This document shows positions 10,161 through 20,914 of a stretch of 64,000 nt of DNA, piece by piece. Each line of letters opens with the position of its first letter. The first letter of the stretch is position 1. The translations under genes were made by a program, and so were the position numbers. The notes beneath the pieces were generated by a model, which did no database searches, had not been told where the DNA came from, and saw only the letters and a list, made by a program, of their open reading frames with translations. The stretch is from Riptortus pedestris (Eukaryota; Arthropoda; Insecta; Hemiptera; Alydidae), in assembly GCA_019009955.1 (NCBI GenBank), contig CM032232.1, positions 54,416,501-54,480,500 of the forward strand. Direction: 5' to 3'.

Positions 10161-10385
10161 GGGGTTCTGGTTAGCCTTGTGAGTTAAAGCCTTAGCCTTA
10201 ATCTCATATGGTAACGTTAGGGTGGCGAGTTAGATTCTCCCTTCGGCAATAGGAATTTATTTATTGACGAACTGATTAAATAGTAACATTAGTAACACCC
10301 AGGATGAAAAGTGTGGTAACCTGTAGATAACCCGTCCCAATTAGTCATAGTATCGAAAATTATACGAGTTATCGATATTTAACAG
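10161..10385 (+). repeat. tRNA-derived SINE, copy 1
   Basis: A tRNA-like head with an A-box-like GGTTAGCCTTGTGAG and a B-box-like GGCGAGTTAGATTCTCC is followed by a body with AATTTATTTATTGACG, GGTAACCTGTAGATAACCCG and TCCCAATTAG. The same order occurs at 32402-32620, 33323-33508, 44202-44385 and 45500-45700. Pol III transcription is inferred from the boxes. Confidence 0.75.
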
Positions 10386-10394
10386 GTGAAAATC

Positions 10395-10607
10395 GTACAA
10401 GGGTGGTTCTGAGGGGGGATTTGAAAAATCAAAATATCTCCGTTTCAATGATGAGAATCGCAAAATGTTACCATTGTTTTAAAAATATTGGTGCTACAAT
10501 TGTTCTATTTATTTTTTTGTGACACAAATATTTTACAAGTTATTCCTTATTCATTGTTTTCAACCTTCAGTAAGCCGCCTCTTCTACTCATCAGATTTTT
10601 ATAGATA

Positions 10608-10666
<59 letters not shown>

Positions 10667-10739
10667 CATGAGATCAGTAGTGTGTTATACTCCATGTGGG
10701 AAATCTGAATAGTTTAAGCAGCCCATGCGTGACGGACTT
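10395..10739 (+). repeat. HINE subfamily B, 3' part
   Basis: From a G-rich block (GAGGGGGGATTTGAAAAATC) through AAATATCTCCG, a displaced AT tract (10612-10663) and ATGAGATCAGTAGTGTG to the 3' stem-loop and GTGACGGACTT at 10739. It is followed immediately by the 5' end of another copy. Confidence 0.75.
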
Positions 10740-10742
10740 TTT

Positions 10743-10795
10743 AGCAGATTTCCCAGGGACATCAGCCATTGAGGTTTTATTTATGATAGGTGTAT
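10743..10795 (+). repeat. HINE 5' fragment, head-to-tail with the previous copy
   Basis: AGCAGATTTCCC starts three T residues after the preceding GGACTT. The palindrome and the ATTGAGGTTTTATTTATG part are present, then homology stops. Confidence 0.75.
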
Positions 10796-11175
10796 TTACA
10801 AGCCCTTCGGCCTTACCCGCTAACGGCTTGTAAATATTTTAAGAGAGGTGCTGGTTCATGTAAGTTTTGTATGTGTGATTTGATACCGGAGGACCATGAT
10901 TTATAAAACGGTTATTACCAATAATAGTATATTGAATAATTACAAGATATAGTGGGATGGGCAATTGCAGGGCATATATGTGTTAGTGAGTTAGTATATA
11001 AATTATTTCAAGGGATACTGTTGATATGTAGGAGGTGCAAGGTGTACTCTCAGATAGTATTTACAAAGTAGGCTGTAGAGGTCAGCACTCTTCAGGGGGC
11101 ATCCTTGGTTGGTCTAGTTGCTAACAGATGGGGCTGGTATAGTTTAATTAGCGCTTCAATTTTAAATTGAACAAT
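10796..11175. other. No recognisable feature
   Basis: Only a short inverted repeat around ACAAGCC and GGCTTGT (10799-10832) stands out. Confidence 0.4.
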
Positions 11176-11177
11176 GG

Positions 11178-11294
11178 GATTTCCTAAACATTTCTTCAAA
11201 TGTCCATCAATCCTACATAGTAGATGACGAAAATGAGGTCCATTCAAAATTGTATATATACCGTATATATATATATATTTACTGTATATATATA

Positions 11295-11347
<53 letters not shown>

Positions 11348-11729
11348 GTGTGTGTTTGTGTATTAATCGTAATTTCCTTTAAAATTCCTCGAAAATCCTT
11401 AAATCTCCGTTGTTATGCGTTGGATTGAAAAATTGTATATAACGAAACTTATTGCAAAAGTAATGTTCTAAAAAAGTTGTTATATACGGTTTTTCACTAT
11501 CTTGATTAGTTACCGAGATATTTCCATGTTATAGCTTTCGAGCATCAGTAACCCCCCCCCCCGTCCGACTCTGATATTAATAATAAGGTGTTATATTATG
11601 AAGGACATTATTTGAAGCTTAAATTCCAAATATTGTTCTCCTTAAACATTTACTTTTTGTGATAAATGCAAATATGTTGTACACGAGGAAAATCTGCTTA
11701 GTTTACGCACCCCCTTTGTGACGGGCTTC
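11178..11729 (+). repeat. HINE, 5'-truncated
   Basis: Starts inside the 5' region (TTTCTTCAAATGTCCATC), with an AT core 11252-11345 interrupted by CCG and CTG variants. It then lacks the GCGGTCGCAATTTT block, passes AAATCTCCGTTGTTATGCG, and ends with a degenerate 3' stem-loop near 11705-11729. Confidence 0.7.
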
Positions 11730-12495
11730 TTTAAAAATTGTTGTAATGTTCATATTTGCTTCTTTGGCTAAAACGTTCTCCAGTCACTGCGCTAGTATAT
11801 ATAACTCTTTGTCATACCGGACTATTGTATTATCTTTCTTGCACTTCTTTGTCAATATTATCAAGCAGTTTATGTATATAGAATATTTGGGACAAGCCTG
11901 CTTAATGTTTCGACTCTCGCAGGCAATATTGAGTCAGTTTGAAGTTTAGACTAGCCTCGAATCGGCAAGCAAATCGATAAATAGTCAATTTAGCCGGGAA
12001 GCTAGGGCCACATTGTTCCGGAGCCTGTAGCTACGGCGTCCAACTTGCTAACCTACTGGAAAAGCCAACTATCTTAATTGGTTGTTGCCAGCTTTTAGCA
12101 AGACTGCTAGTTTCCCCGAGCAGGTAACTATGGAATTTAGGGGCAACTTGTCAGGGGAACTGGGAAGACGTTGAGGGGTTGCAGCTATTAAATTTAACGC
12201 CTAGCTTTCGAAAGGTTTATTAACTGTTTCTGGCGGGTCAGTGTATTGATTCATGAGGATGGGTGTTACTCAGAAGGCTCTGTTAGAAAGCACATGGAAA
12301 CTAAGTCAGCTTCACAGCGTAATTCCCACAAGAGAAGGTAGCATGGGAAGATAATCAGCTGATCGGAGCAGCCATTACTGTCCTTTGGGTTTTAGTACTT
12401 GACCACCTGTCATGCTAAATATTCGTGCATGTAATGGTTTATTTTATGTTTGTTATTTTATATATTAACAATTATTACTTAGTAATTGTACTTGT
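11730..12495. other. Unassigned non-repeat sequence
   Basis: Higher GC than its surroundings between about 11950 and 12400, with no long open frame and no match elsewhere in the window. It could be a fossil of an unrecognised element. Confidence 0.35.
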
Positions 12496-12501
12496 ATTTT
12501 T

Positions 12502-12637
12502 AGCAGATTTTCCTTAATCGAAATCAGCTGTAGAGGTTGTACTCATGAAGCGATTTTCGAAAAAAAGTCTTGAAATGCCCATCGATTCTACAGGAGATGA
12601 CGAAAATGAGATGCATGAAAACTATATATATATATAT
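12502..12637 (+). repeat. HINE 5' part interrupted by a MITE
   Basis: AGCAGATTTTCC, GTTGTACTCATGAAGCGATTTTCG and GGAGATGACGAAAATGAG are followed by a short AT core that is broken at 12638 by a palindromic element. Confidence 0.75.
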
Positions 12638-12970
12638 ATTCGTCATATTTTATGGAAAGGGTCACCAATAAAAAACATTTTTTTTTTGGTGTAAACTTTA
12701 TTGAAACTGCTCTACATGTTTAGTGGCTTACTTGCCACCTCTTTAGGGGCCATCCATTTCTGAAGTGCTCGTTTCCCTCTTACATTCGTTGTGACTATCC
12801 TCACAAGGTCTCACTGCAACAGTGTGTAGGAGGGAGACGAGCACTTCAGAAATGAATAGCCCCTGAAGAGGTAGCAAGGAAGCCACGAGACATGTAGGAA
12901 AGTTTTTATAAAGTTTTCACCGAAAAAAAATGTTTTTTATTTGTGACCCTTGCCATAAAATATGAAGAAT
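12638..12970. mobile_element. Palindromic MITE (R4), complete
   Basis: About 333 bp whose two halves are reverse complements for most of their length. The left end ATTCGTCATATTTTATGG pairs with the right end read inward as ATTCTTCATATTTTATGG, followed by GGGTCACCAATAAAAAAC and a TTCTGAAGTGCTCG block in both arms. It could fold into one long hairpin. It is inserted in an AT tract, so the target duplication cannot be read. Related copies or ends lie at 17634-17831, 35481-35525 and 54371-54465. No transposase; the superfamily is undetermined. Confidence 0.8.
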
Positions 12971-13578
12971 ATATATAAAAAAATGTTGGTTCCAAAATAA
13001 GAATATATATATATATTGTTCCATCTTCAATGAAACAGACAAGAAACCATATGTTCTCTACCTTCAAGAGGCACCCCGCATGTTGCTGCCATCTAGAGTC
13101 AGTCCTAGGAACTACCCAGCTCCAGCTGTTGAGAGAGAACAAAGACACCAGTAGTGAGTCTACCCTTCTTGAGAGAGCATACTCATCAAGTACTTTTTTT
13201 GTTAATGTGTCTCAAAACCATGGCTAATTAACTAGCTTTCAAGCCAAGGCGGGTGGCAGGAGAGAAGATATGGATGGAGAGAGAAGAATATTGAAGAAAT
13301 AAGGAGAAAATGGGGAATGAACAACTATCAGAAGGAAAAACCACACACAAGGAAGCCAGCACAATAAGTTAACAGAGCATCAGCATTCAATATGTAATTT
13401 TAACTTATATGTTTTCATTATATTATATGTACTATGTAGCAACTCTTTCAATAGACTTTGTTTTGTTTTATCACCATATAACCACATTTATACAGTCCAC
13501 CCTCATTAATACCAGCACTTGCATAAACCCAAATAGAGAGAAGGTAATATTCATTTCCAAATGAATTACCCCATATCA

Positions 13579-13646
<68 letters not shown>

Positions 13647-13864
13647 ATGAAGACCTGGAATGATTTGTCTGTAGTAGACTGGCAAGACTCATGCACTCTG
13701 TGTTAGCCTGTCTATGGACGGGGTCTATATGAACGTCAGACGTACACAATCGCATCACTCCCACAAATACGTAAGCTCTGAAAGTTTAGACTGTTTTAGT
13801 TAAGCGAACTAGTGAACTAACGTTCTCTCTTGGTGGGTATCGAACCTGTTAGCATATTTCCATT
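12971..13864. other. Unassigned, with an (AT)n tract
   Basis: The (AT)n at 13591-13644 is the only clear repeat. The stretch 13030-13380 is less AT-rich and purine-biased, and has an open frame at 13030-13227 with no recognised motif. I do not call a gene. Confidence 0.35.
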
Positions 13865-14403
13865 TAATCGTTTTATGCAAAAAAAGAAGATTAAGTTCGT
13901 TAATGGCTGAAATCGGACCAGTGGGAGGGATGTTTGAAAAATCGAAATAATTCCACTAGATCTAAAAATGGTATAGAACTAATCTTATTGTAAATTAAAT
14001 GTGCTACAAATGCTTTAGTTCTCTATCTTGAATATTAACCGTGATATTTGCATTTTCAGTTTTCAGCCTTCAGCAAACCCCCACTTCTACTCAAATGTGA
14101 TTGATTGAGATACAAATTATTGTGATTAATTATAAATTACAGTACTAGATATAGTCAATAGTTTTCAATAAAATTAGTATGTCATATTCTGATATAACAT
14201 AACATTTTATATTCTGGCATACCTGTTCGTTTACATTTCAGAAGCTTCCCGCAAGCAGTTAAAATTGACTGGAAGATTTATTATTACCGTTTGTATTTAT
14301 TCAGTTAACATCCACGGTAGTGTTACCCGTATGTAGATTTATCTATTGTTAAATTTCATGGGAGAAATCTCCTTAGTTTATGCAGCACCTGGGTTACGGA
14401 CTT
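13865..14403 (+). repeat. HINE, 3' part
   Basis: Begins at the ATTTAATCGTTTTATGC block, then GGCTGAAATCGGACCAGTGG, TTTCAGCCTTCAGCAAACCC and a C-like 3' module, ending in a mutated stem-loop and ACGGACTT at 14403. The next copy starts two T residues later. Confidence 0.75.
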
Positions 14404-14405
14404 TT

Positions 14406-14522
14406 AGTAGATTTCTCATAAGGGAAATCAGGTATTGAGGTTGTACTCATGAAGGTCGAAATGTTTCTTCAAATGTCCATCGATCCTACCTAGTAGATGA
14501 CGAAAATGAGGTCCGTTCAAAA

Positions 14523-14610
<88 letters not shown>

Positions 14611-15035
14611 CTGTTACCGCTCTAGCGGTCGCAAATTTCGTTTGATCGTTACCAAACTCGATATTTAGTCGTTTCATGTAAAAAGAAAGATCAAGTTCGT
14701 TTACGGCTGAAATCGGACCAGTGGGTGGGGGGGGGTGGTGTTTAGAGGGGAGGATTTTCGAAAATTCGAAATATATCCGTTACTGTACGTCGGATCGATA
14801 TTTGTACAGAATCTTATGGCAAATTAAATTTATTATAAATATTGTTATATACATTTATTCTCTATCTTGAATATTAACCGAGATATTTGTATTTTTATTA
14901 AATCTAGGCGGCTAACGGACGAGTGACTTTCCTTAACTACTCAGCTCTCGTGAAATTTCTGTATTGTAAAACCTAACGTGGGAAATCTGCTTAGTTTACC
15001 CCCCCCCCTACCCCCAGCCCCTACGTGACGGACTT
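14406..15035 (+). mobile_element. HINE subfamily A, full-length, head-to-tail
   Basis: Starts AGTAGATTTCTC with the palindrome slightly mutated. The core is (CT)n then (AT)n (14525-14606). The G-rich block is expanded (GGGGGGGG), then the A module follows (CTAGGCGGCTAACGGACGAG). The 3' end has a C expansion before the stem-loop (14999-15012) and closes with GTGACGGACTT at 15035. Confidence 0.8.
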
Positions 15036-15101
15036 TTTTTTACCTTCAGTCAACTGAGGGTATTAGCGGACGGACCCACACGGGTACCGGCTCACCCTAT
15101 A

Positions 15102-15148
<47 letters not shown>

Positions 15149-16069
15149 GTGTGTACAATGGATTTAGAACCAGGACTGCAAAATAAAAAGTTATGTTAGT
15201 CCCGTCCTGATAGTTTAAATTGTAACTTTGGTAAATATATATATCATATACTTTATTTGATGTTAACTACAATGCCAACTTAACTGAAGTCCATTCTCTT
15301 TGTAGAACTTTTTAATGGCCTGATACTTTATAAATACAGGAGCGATATCCTCGTGGTTTTATCAGAGCAATATGCTTTATAGTCGCGGTCTGGAGTTTTT
15401 AACTCTCGCCATAAAGGATTATGCCCCGCCGTTTACTCTGTATCAGATTTCCATATCCTACATCAAAGACTCCATTATCAAAATGGAAGCCGTTCAGTAG
15501 CGGATTGCTTTATCACGAGTGTTTTTGTATTCTGCCTATGTTCATCGTCCATTATAATGCTTCTTAAATAAATATTTATGCTTGTGTGTTTCGTTTTAAG
15601 TAGAAAATTGAACGTTAATGGTGAACTAAAAAACAAATTATTGTTGGCTGTCTCTGTGATTTATTTGTAGTTGAAGTAACTTATGACACCACATACCGTA
15701 CACACCAAGATATTCAAACCCAAGCAAAACATATGATTCTAAATTCATAACAGAAATTTTGGTTTGCCATAGCTGACAACAAGATACGAGAACTAAGGAA
15801 TATACTTCTCGAATGACCTTCTTCAAAAAGTCTATTTAGAAGAGAAGAAATAGTCTTAACTAGGTTAAGAATTGGCCACTCACACTTACTGGAGAAGACG
15901 AACCCTACTGCCAGCACTGTGACTCTAGACTTACAATAATCATATCTTAACTGTCTGCTATCTAAGGACTCACATAGACCTACCATACACTTCGACTGAA
16001 TTACTACATAACCGTAGCTAGTACACAGACCGCGTATTAAACTACTTGAAACATAAGAAGATCATAAAA
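15036..16069. other. Unassigned, with a (GT)n microsatellite
   Basis: (GT)n with G interruptions at 15109-15154. The remainder shows no match to other repeats in the window and no supported gene; short minus-strand frames at 15638-15986 lack motifs. Confidence 0.4.
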
Positions 16070-16507
16070 AAGTCCGTCACGCAGGGGCTGCGTAAACTAA
16101 GCAGATTTCCCACGTGAAGTTATACAATAGAGAAATCCCCCTACGAGAGCCGAACAGTTGCGGCAAAGGGCCGAACTAGCTTTTGGCGGGAAACAGTCAT
16201 CCGTTATCGGCCCAAATTTAATAAAAATGCAAATATCTCGGTTAATATTAAAGATAGAGAATAAATGTATAGAACAATATTTATGGCAAATTTAATTTGC
16301 AATAAGATTAGTTCTATACAATGTTTTGATCCGACGTATGGTAACGGAGATATTTCGAATTTTCGAAAATCCCCCCTCTAAACCCCCCCCCTCCCACTGG
16401 TCCGATTTCAGCCATTAACGAACTTGATCTGTCTTTTTGCATAAAACGTTTAAATATCGAGTTTGGTAACGATCAAACAAAAATTGCGACCGCTAGAGCG
16501 TTAACAG

Positions 16508-16579
<72 letters not shown>

Positions 16580-16699
16580 TTGAACGGACCTCATTTTCGT
16601 CATCTCCTGGGTAGGATCGATGGACATTTGAAGAAAATTTTCAAAAATTGCGTCATAAGTACGATCTCAATAGACGATTTCCCTTAAGAGAAATCTGCT
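16070..16699 (-). mobile_element. HINE subfamily A, full-length
   Basis: AAGTCCGTCAC at 16070, stem-loop, AGCAGATTTCCC, A module (GCCGAACAGTTGC, TTTTGGCGGG), C-rich block near 16370-16395, AT core 16511-16575, and a 5' end with the palindrome ending AAATCTGCT at 16699. It is flanked by A/T runs and little decayed. Confidence 0.85.
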
Positions 16700-16894
16700 A
16701 AAAAATATAATGTAGGAAAATACTCATATTACATGCAAAAATGAGCATACTTACGTAAATATGATAAACTGCTGTTAAGAATGTAACTATGCCAATCATT
16801 CCAGGCGCGAAATTCGATTACTATAAGAATAAATAAATATTTGTAGTCGTGTAGGAAGACAAATATACATACGCATGCACGCACACACACACAT

Positions 16895-17270
16895 TTGTCT
16901 GTTAACTGTGTTGTATGTTCAATGTTTGTTAGACCGTTGCCAAACTCGATATTTAAACGTTTTAAGCTAAGCCAAAGATTGATCTAGCTATCGGACCGGA
17001 AAGAAGGGGGGATTTCGTCAAATTGAAATATCTCAGTTATTACAAGAAAAAAATTGTTGAAAAATGAGAAAAATGTGCTACAAATGTTTTAAAACTAGCG
17101 ATGCAGCAAGTTATTCATTATTTTTTGTTTTGGTCTTCAGTAAATCTCTACTTCTACTCATGGAAATTTTATTTAGAAATACAGAATATATGGCCAGATG
17201 AGATCAGTAGTGTATCATACCAGTACGTGGGAAATCTGCTTAGTGTAAGCAGCCCCTGCGTGACGGAGTT
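16895..17270 (+). repeat. HINE subfamily B, 3' part
   Basis: Starts at TTTGTCTGTTAACTG, right of a short (CA)n. It contains CAAACTCGATATTTAAACG, a G-rich remnant and ATGAGATCAGTAGTG, and ends with an intact stem arm and GTGACGGAGTT at 17270. Confidence 0.75.
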
Positions 17271-17633
17271 TTTTCTCAGCAAAGTCTTAGACCAGCCATC
17301 AAGTCAAAGTGGGCCATATGTATAGTTTGTTAGCATTACCACAAAATCATCTGGTCGAATATGTTGTCACATAGTGGCTGAAAGTTCTCTTTATTTAACT
17401 CCAGTTTTAAATTATCTCTGCGCTCCCTTATCAGCTTTGATGAGAGAGGAAAAGTTTGATGGTAAACAAAGTCCTGTTATTTCTCATGAGAGCTCTGTCA
17501 TTAGCGTGCTTTGAACTTTCCACTAGTGTGTTGCTCAAAACCATATATTTTCAAGATTCTTAAAGAAAAAAAAAACGAAATATTTATATTTTGTTCTTCT
17601 TATTCTGGACCCAATATTCTAATATATATATTG

Positions 17634-17831
17634 TGTTTTCATAGATTAATAGCAAGGGTCAGCAATAACACATTTTTTACCGCCCAAACTTTATTAACAT
17701 TGCCTACATGGCCATTTCTGAAGTGCTCGTTCCCTCTTACATTCGTTGCGCAGTCCCTTCCTGGTCGTTGATAAGTCTAGTGTGAAATGTGTTTTATTGG
17801 TGACCCTTGCCATGAATCTATGAAGAAAATA
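17634..17831. mobile_element. Palindromic MITE (R4), shorter copy
   Basis: Inverted ends TTTTCATAGATTAATAGCAAGGGTC and, on the other strand, CTTCATAGATTCATGGCAAGGGTC. TTCTGAAGTGCTCG sits in the left arm. About 200 bp, so it is internally deleted relative to 12638-12970. Confidence 0.7.
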
Positions 17832-17889
17832 TTCCGTGCAATACATAAGCTCAAATAGAAAGTATCTCAAAACCGACTTCACTATGTTA

Positions 17890-18080
17890 TACAGTGATTT
17901 CTTCCTAGATGTTGGAGGGTAGACGAACCAATTAATCAGGATAAATACTATGACCTTGCTGCTTTGATTCAGACTCAACGACACAAATTAGCAGTCACTG
18001 ATGATGATTGCGCTCTGAAAGTGCACACTTTGGATACTAAAGTACTTGCAGAGGATATTATAGATAATGATTATGTTATA
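17890..18080 (-). repeat. Dispersed repeat R2, copy 2
   Basis: The left part matches R2 on the minus strand (TTAATCAGGATAAATACTATG). The following CACTGATGATGATTGCGCTC, GAAAGTGCACACTTTGG and AGTACTTGCAGAGGA match 63315-63385 in plus orientation, so the copy looks rearranged. Confidence 0.45.
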
Positions 18081-18446
18081 CAGAATCATAAAGTTTTATC
18101 AGAATCATAAAGCCACTGTATTTTGTTGAGTGCATTTCAAAGATATATTTTGTAACTCCTTAAGGACTAATAAAGCTAAATTCACATTATTTGCTATACT
18201 TTACTCAGAGTACAAAAATACAAAACCTGTCAAAGAGGTCCTGAGTAAACTAAGCAGATTTTCCTTATACTGAAATTACACGCAAATGCTGTCATCTCAA
18301 ATCAGATTATCTACTTCCCAGGTAATAAGAAGCTTATGTACTATACGACTTCAAATGAAGTAGGACATATGATATTTAGTGATTCAGTTACTTTAAGTGA
18401 AAATTCCCATTCAGATCCAATTGCACCCTTTAGCTTACAATATATT
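18081..18446. other. No recognisable feature
   Basis: A HINE-like GTAAACTAAGCAGATTTTCC motif at about 18245 is the only identifiable fragment. Confidence 0.4.
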
Positions 18447-18610
18447 AGTAGATTTCCCTTGGAGGAAATCAGCTATTGAGAGATTTTCGAACAACTTCTT
18501 CAAATGATTATCAATTCTGCCTAGGATAAGACGAAAATGAGGTCCAAATAAAATTATTTAATTTTAAAAACTCTTTTAACAGTCTAGCTGTGATAATTTT
18601 GGTTTGGCCA
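18447..18610 (+). repeat. HINE host of the CACTG transposon, left part
   Basis: 5' end AGTAGATTTCCC, palindrome, ACTTCTTCAAATG and AGACGAAAATGAGGTCC blocks, no AT core, then CTAGCTGTGATAATTTTGG (family: CTAGCGGTCGCAATTTTTG). It stops at GTTTGGCCA, where a transposon is inserted. Joined to 20915 with one CCA removed, it reads GTTTGGCCATTACCAAAC, the same length as the family GTTTGATCGTTACCAAAC. Confidence 0.85.
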
Positions 18611-18720
18611 CACTGGCCGACAAGGTTTTTTTCACAAGAAATCTGAATAGTGAATCTAGTGCATTTTTTCATCCTGAATTCAGATATGTAGTCAGAATTT
18701 TCCCATCAGGCATAGTTTTT
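18611..18720. repeat. Left terminal inverted repeat of the CACTG element
   Basis: Pairs with 20804-20914 over about 110 bp with scattered mismatches and small gaps. The best-preserved blocks are the outer 13 bp and the CTGAATTCA segment near 18674. Confidence 0.7.
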
Positions 18721-19033
18721 CTGTGAAAGCTACTTTTCAAAAAACGATTTTAGCGTTTTCTTTGACCTGTCATAGGAACCTTTACCTCATATGTAGCTAT
18801 TCTACTCAAGCCGTATTTATTGAAATTATTTGTAATATCACGCTGAAGGTCCACAAAACAAGACTGTGCAGGTTCATTCATGTTTAGACATGCTCAGACC
18901 TGTCTGGCATTGTGATGTGTCAGTATTGAGCTGACTGTGACACTGTTCACTAGTGAAATATTTCCTTCCTTTCTGTTTAGAAGTGTATTGTGTATGTTGT
19001 GCATGTTGTATTTCAGTGCTTAATTTTTTCATC

Positions 19034-20705
19034 ATGCCAAGAAAGTGAGTAAATCATGCAGATAAATTCTGCTTTATTTGTGGTGAGCTGACCTTCAAGT
19101 CACAGAGTCGAAATATGACCCCACTTGTAAAGAAGTGTTATCAACTTTACTTTGGCTGTCAAGTTGGTGATTTTGATAAGAGCTGGGCCCCAAATACATG
19201 CTGTGTTTCGTGTGTTAGACTGCTGACTGGGTGGAAAAATGGTACACATCATATGCCATTTGCAATTCCCATGATTTGGAGGGAACCAAAGGATCATTCA
19301 ACTGACTGTTATTTTTGTTTGACAAATATTAAAGGAATCACATCTAAAACAAAATATACAGTTAAGTATCCGAATTTGCAATCTGCATTGAGACCTGTCT
19401 TACACAGTGAAGAGTTCCCCGTACCAGTATATGTAGATACAACCTTAAGTGATAACTCTGATTGTGACCTAACTGAAACACAAAATGATTCAGATGAAAA
19501 TAAAAATGATCTTACATATGAAGCCAGTAGCTGTTCATCAGAACCATACTTTCCCAATCAGCAAGACCTTAATGACCTGATTCGGGATTTAAATCTGTCT
19601 AAACTACAAGCTGAAGTTTTAACTTCCAGACTGAAAGGGTGGAATTTACTCCAAAAAGATGTAAGAATAAGTTGTTATCGTAGCCGCCATAGTGTTTTCA
19701 ATGAATACTTCTCTGAAGAATGTGGTGCTGTGTTTTGTAATAATATTTGTTCAGTTATGGAAACTCTTGGGCATCAACACTGACCTGGTGAGTGGCGATT
19801 GTTCATAGACTCCTCTAAAGTAAGTTTGAAGGCTGTGCTGCTACATATTGGCAATGAACTTCCATCAATACCGGTAGCGCATGCCGCTATGAAAGAGACT
19901 TATCAAAATATGAAACTAATTTTAGAGAAAATACAATAGAAAATATGAATGGAATATCTGTGGTGATTTAAAGGTCATTGCTTTATTGCTTGGTTTGCAA
20001 CTTGGGTTCACCAAATTTTGCTGTTTTTTGTGCGAGTGGGACAGTAGAGATAAGAAGTCTCACTACGTTAGAAAGTCATGGCCAAAACGTGAATCTCTTA
20101 TCCCTGGCCAGAAAAATGTGGCATGTGTCCCTTTAGTGAATCCTGAAAAAATATTTTTACCTCCATTGCATATTAAGTTAGGAGTTGTGAAAAATTTCGT
20201 CAAAGCTATGGAGAAACTTTCTGATGGATTCTTGTACTTAAAATCGAAATTCCCCAAAGTCAGTGATGCTAAATTGAAAGAAGGAGTTTTTATAGGACCA
20301 CAAATCCGATCATTAATGGCTGATGAACATTTCGAGGGACGGTTAAATCCACTGGAGAGAGCAGCCTGGCAGTCTTTCCAAAGTTTATGTTGCAATTTTC
20401 TTGGAAACCATAAAGCAGAAAACTATCGTGACATAGTGGCTGATCTTCTGCATTCTTATAAAGCTATGGGATGCAACATGTCTTTAAAAATTCACTTCTT
20501 GGACTCTCACTTGGACTTCTTCCCCGAAAACCTTGGAGCTGTCAGCGATGAACACGGTGAGCGTTTTCATCAGCAAATTTCTACGATAGAGAAGAGGTAC
20601 CAAGGCAAGTGGAGTTCCAATATGATGGCTGACTACTGTTGGACTAAAAAGAGAGACGTTCCAGATGCAAAATATACCCGAAAATCACTATCTACCACTT
20701 TCTAG
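19034..20705 (+). pseudogene. Decayed multi-copy arthropod protein, putative transposase
   Basis: Intronless reading of about 556 codons from ATG 19034 (MPRK) to the stop after 20705. Lesions: TGA at codon 5 (19046), TGA at 19781 and a one-base frameshift near 19935. Three CxxC pairs occur in the N-terminus (CFIC residues 13-16, CVSC 57-60, CYFC 92-95), then an acidic linker. The C-terminal half holds CGDLKVIALLLGLQLGF, CCFLCEWDSR, LPPLHIKLG and SDEHGERFHQ. I recognise this as a conserved, high-copy family usually annotated as uncharacterised in spiders, aphids and other arthropods. The order GDLK, CxxC, LHIKLG resembles the CACTA-type transposase core, but catalytic residues are unproven. 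It occupies almost the whole interior of a CACTG-ended element, which argues that it is that element's own protein and not a host gene. The open frame starting at 19986 has no ATG and is simply the post-frameshift part. Confidence 0.75.
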
Positions 20706-20803
20706 GTAAGTCAGAATCAGTAGTTATAATTTTGAGTTAGATAGCTAGTTACGGATTTTTTAGAATATTATAAAAATTCAAATGAATATCACACGAAACT
20801 CCT

Positions 20804-20914
20804 GCCCGATGCGGACAAACTGTAATTATATTTGAATTCAGCACGAAAAATACTTTTAGAATCTATTATTTTAATTCTTGTGAAAGAAAAAAAGTTAATT
20901 TTTGTAGACCAGTG
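20804..20914. repeat. Right terminal inverted repeat of the CACTG element
   Basis: Inverted partner of 18611-18720, ending TTGTAGACCAGTG. It begins about 100 bp after the pseudogene stop. Confidence 0.7.

Larger units (their letters stand above)
18611..20914. mobile_element. CACTG-ended DNA transposon, 2304 bp
   Basis: The termini are CACTGGCCGACAA at the left and, read inward from the right, CACTGGTCTACAA. Imperfect inverted similarity continues about 110 bp (TCACAAGAA, GAATCTA, CTGAATTCAGATAT against CTGAATTCAAATAT, ATCAGGCA against ATCGGGCA). The target duplication is CCA (18608-18610 and 20915-20917), verified by the interrupted HINE. One gene-sized decayed reading frame fills the interior. 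CACTG-like ends with 3-bp duplications fit the CACTA/EnSpm (CMC) superfamily; this assignment is inference. Confidence 0.75.

Noticed and set aside
15109..15154. (GT)n stretch as a regulatory Z-DNA element
   Set aside because: No adjoining gene or promoter that would give it a role; recorded only as a microsatellite.
20063..20395. Minus-strand open frame of 110 codons, and 19309-19557 minus
   Set aside because: Antisense shadows of the plus-strand transposon pseudogene.
18611..20914. hAT or piggyBac origin for the 2.3-kb element
   Set aside because: The duplication is 3 bp (CCA), not 8 bp or TTAA, and the tips are CACTGG.
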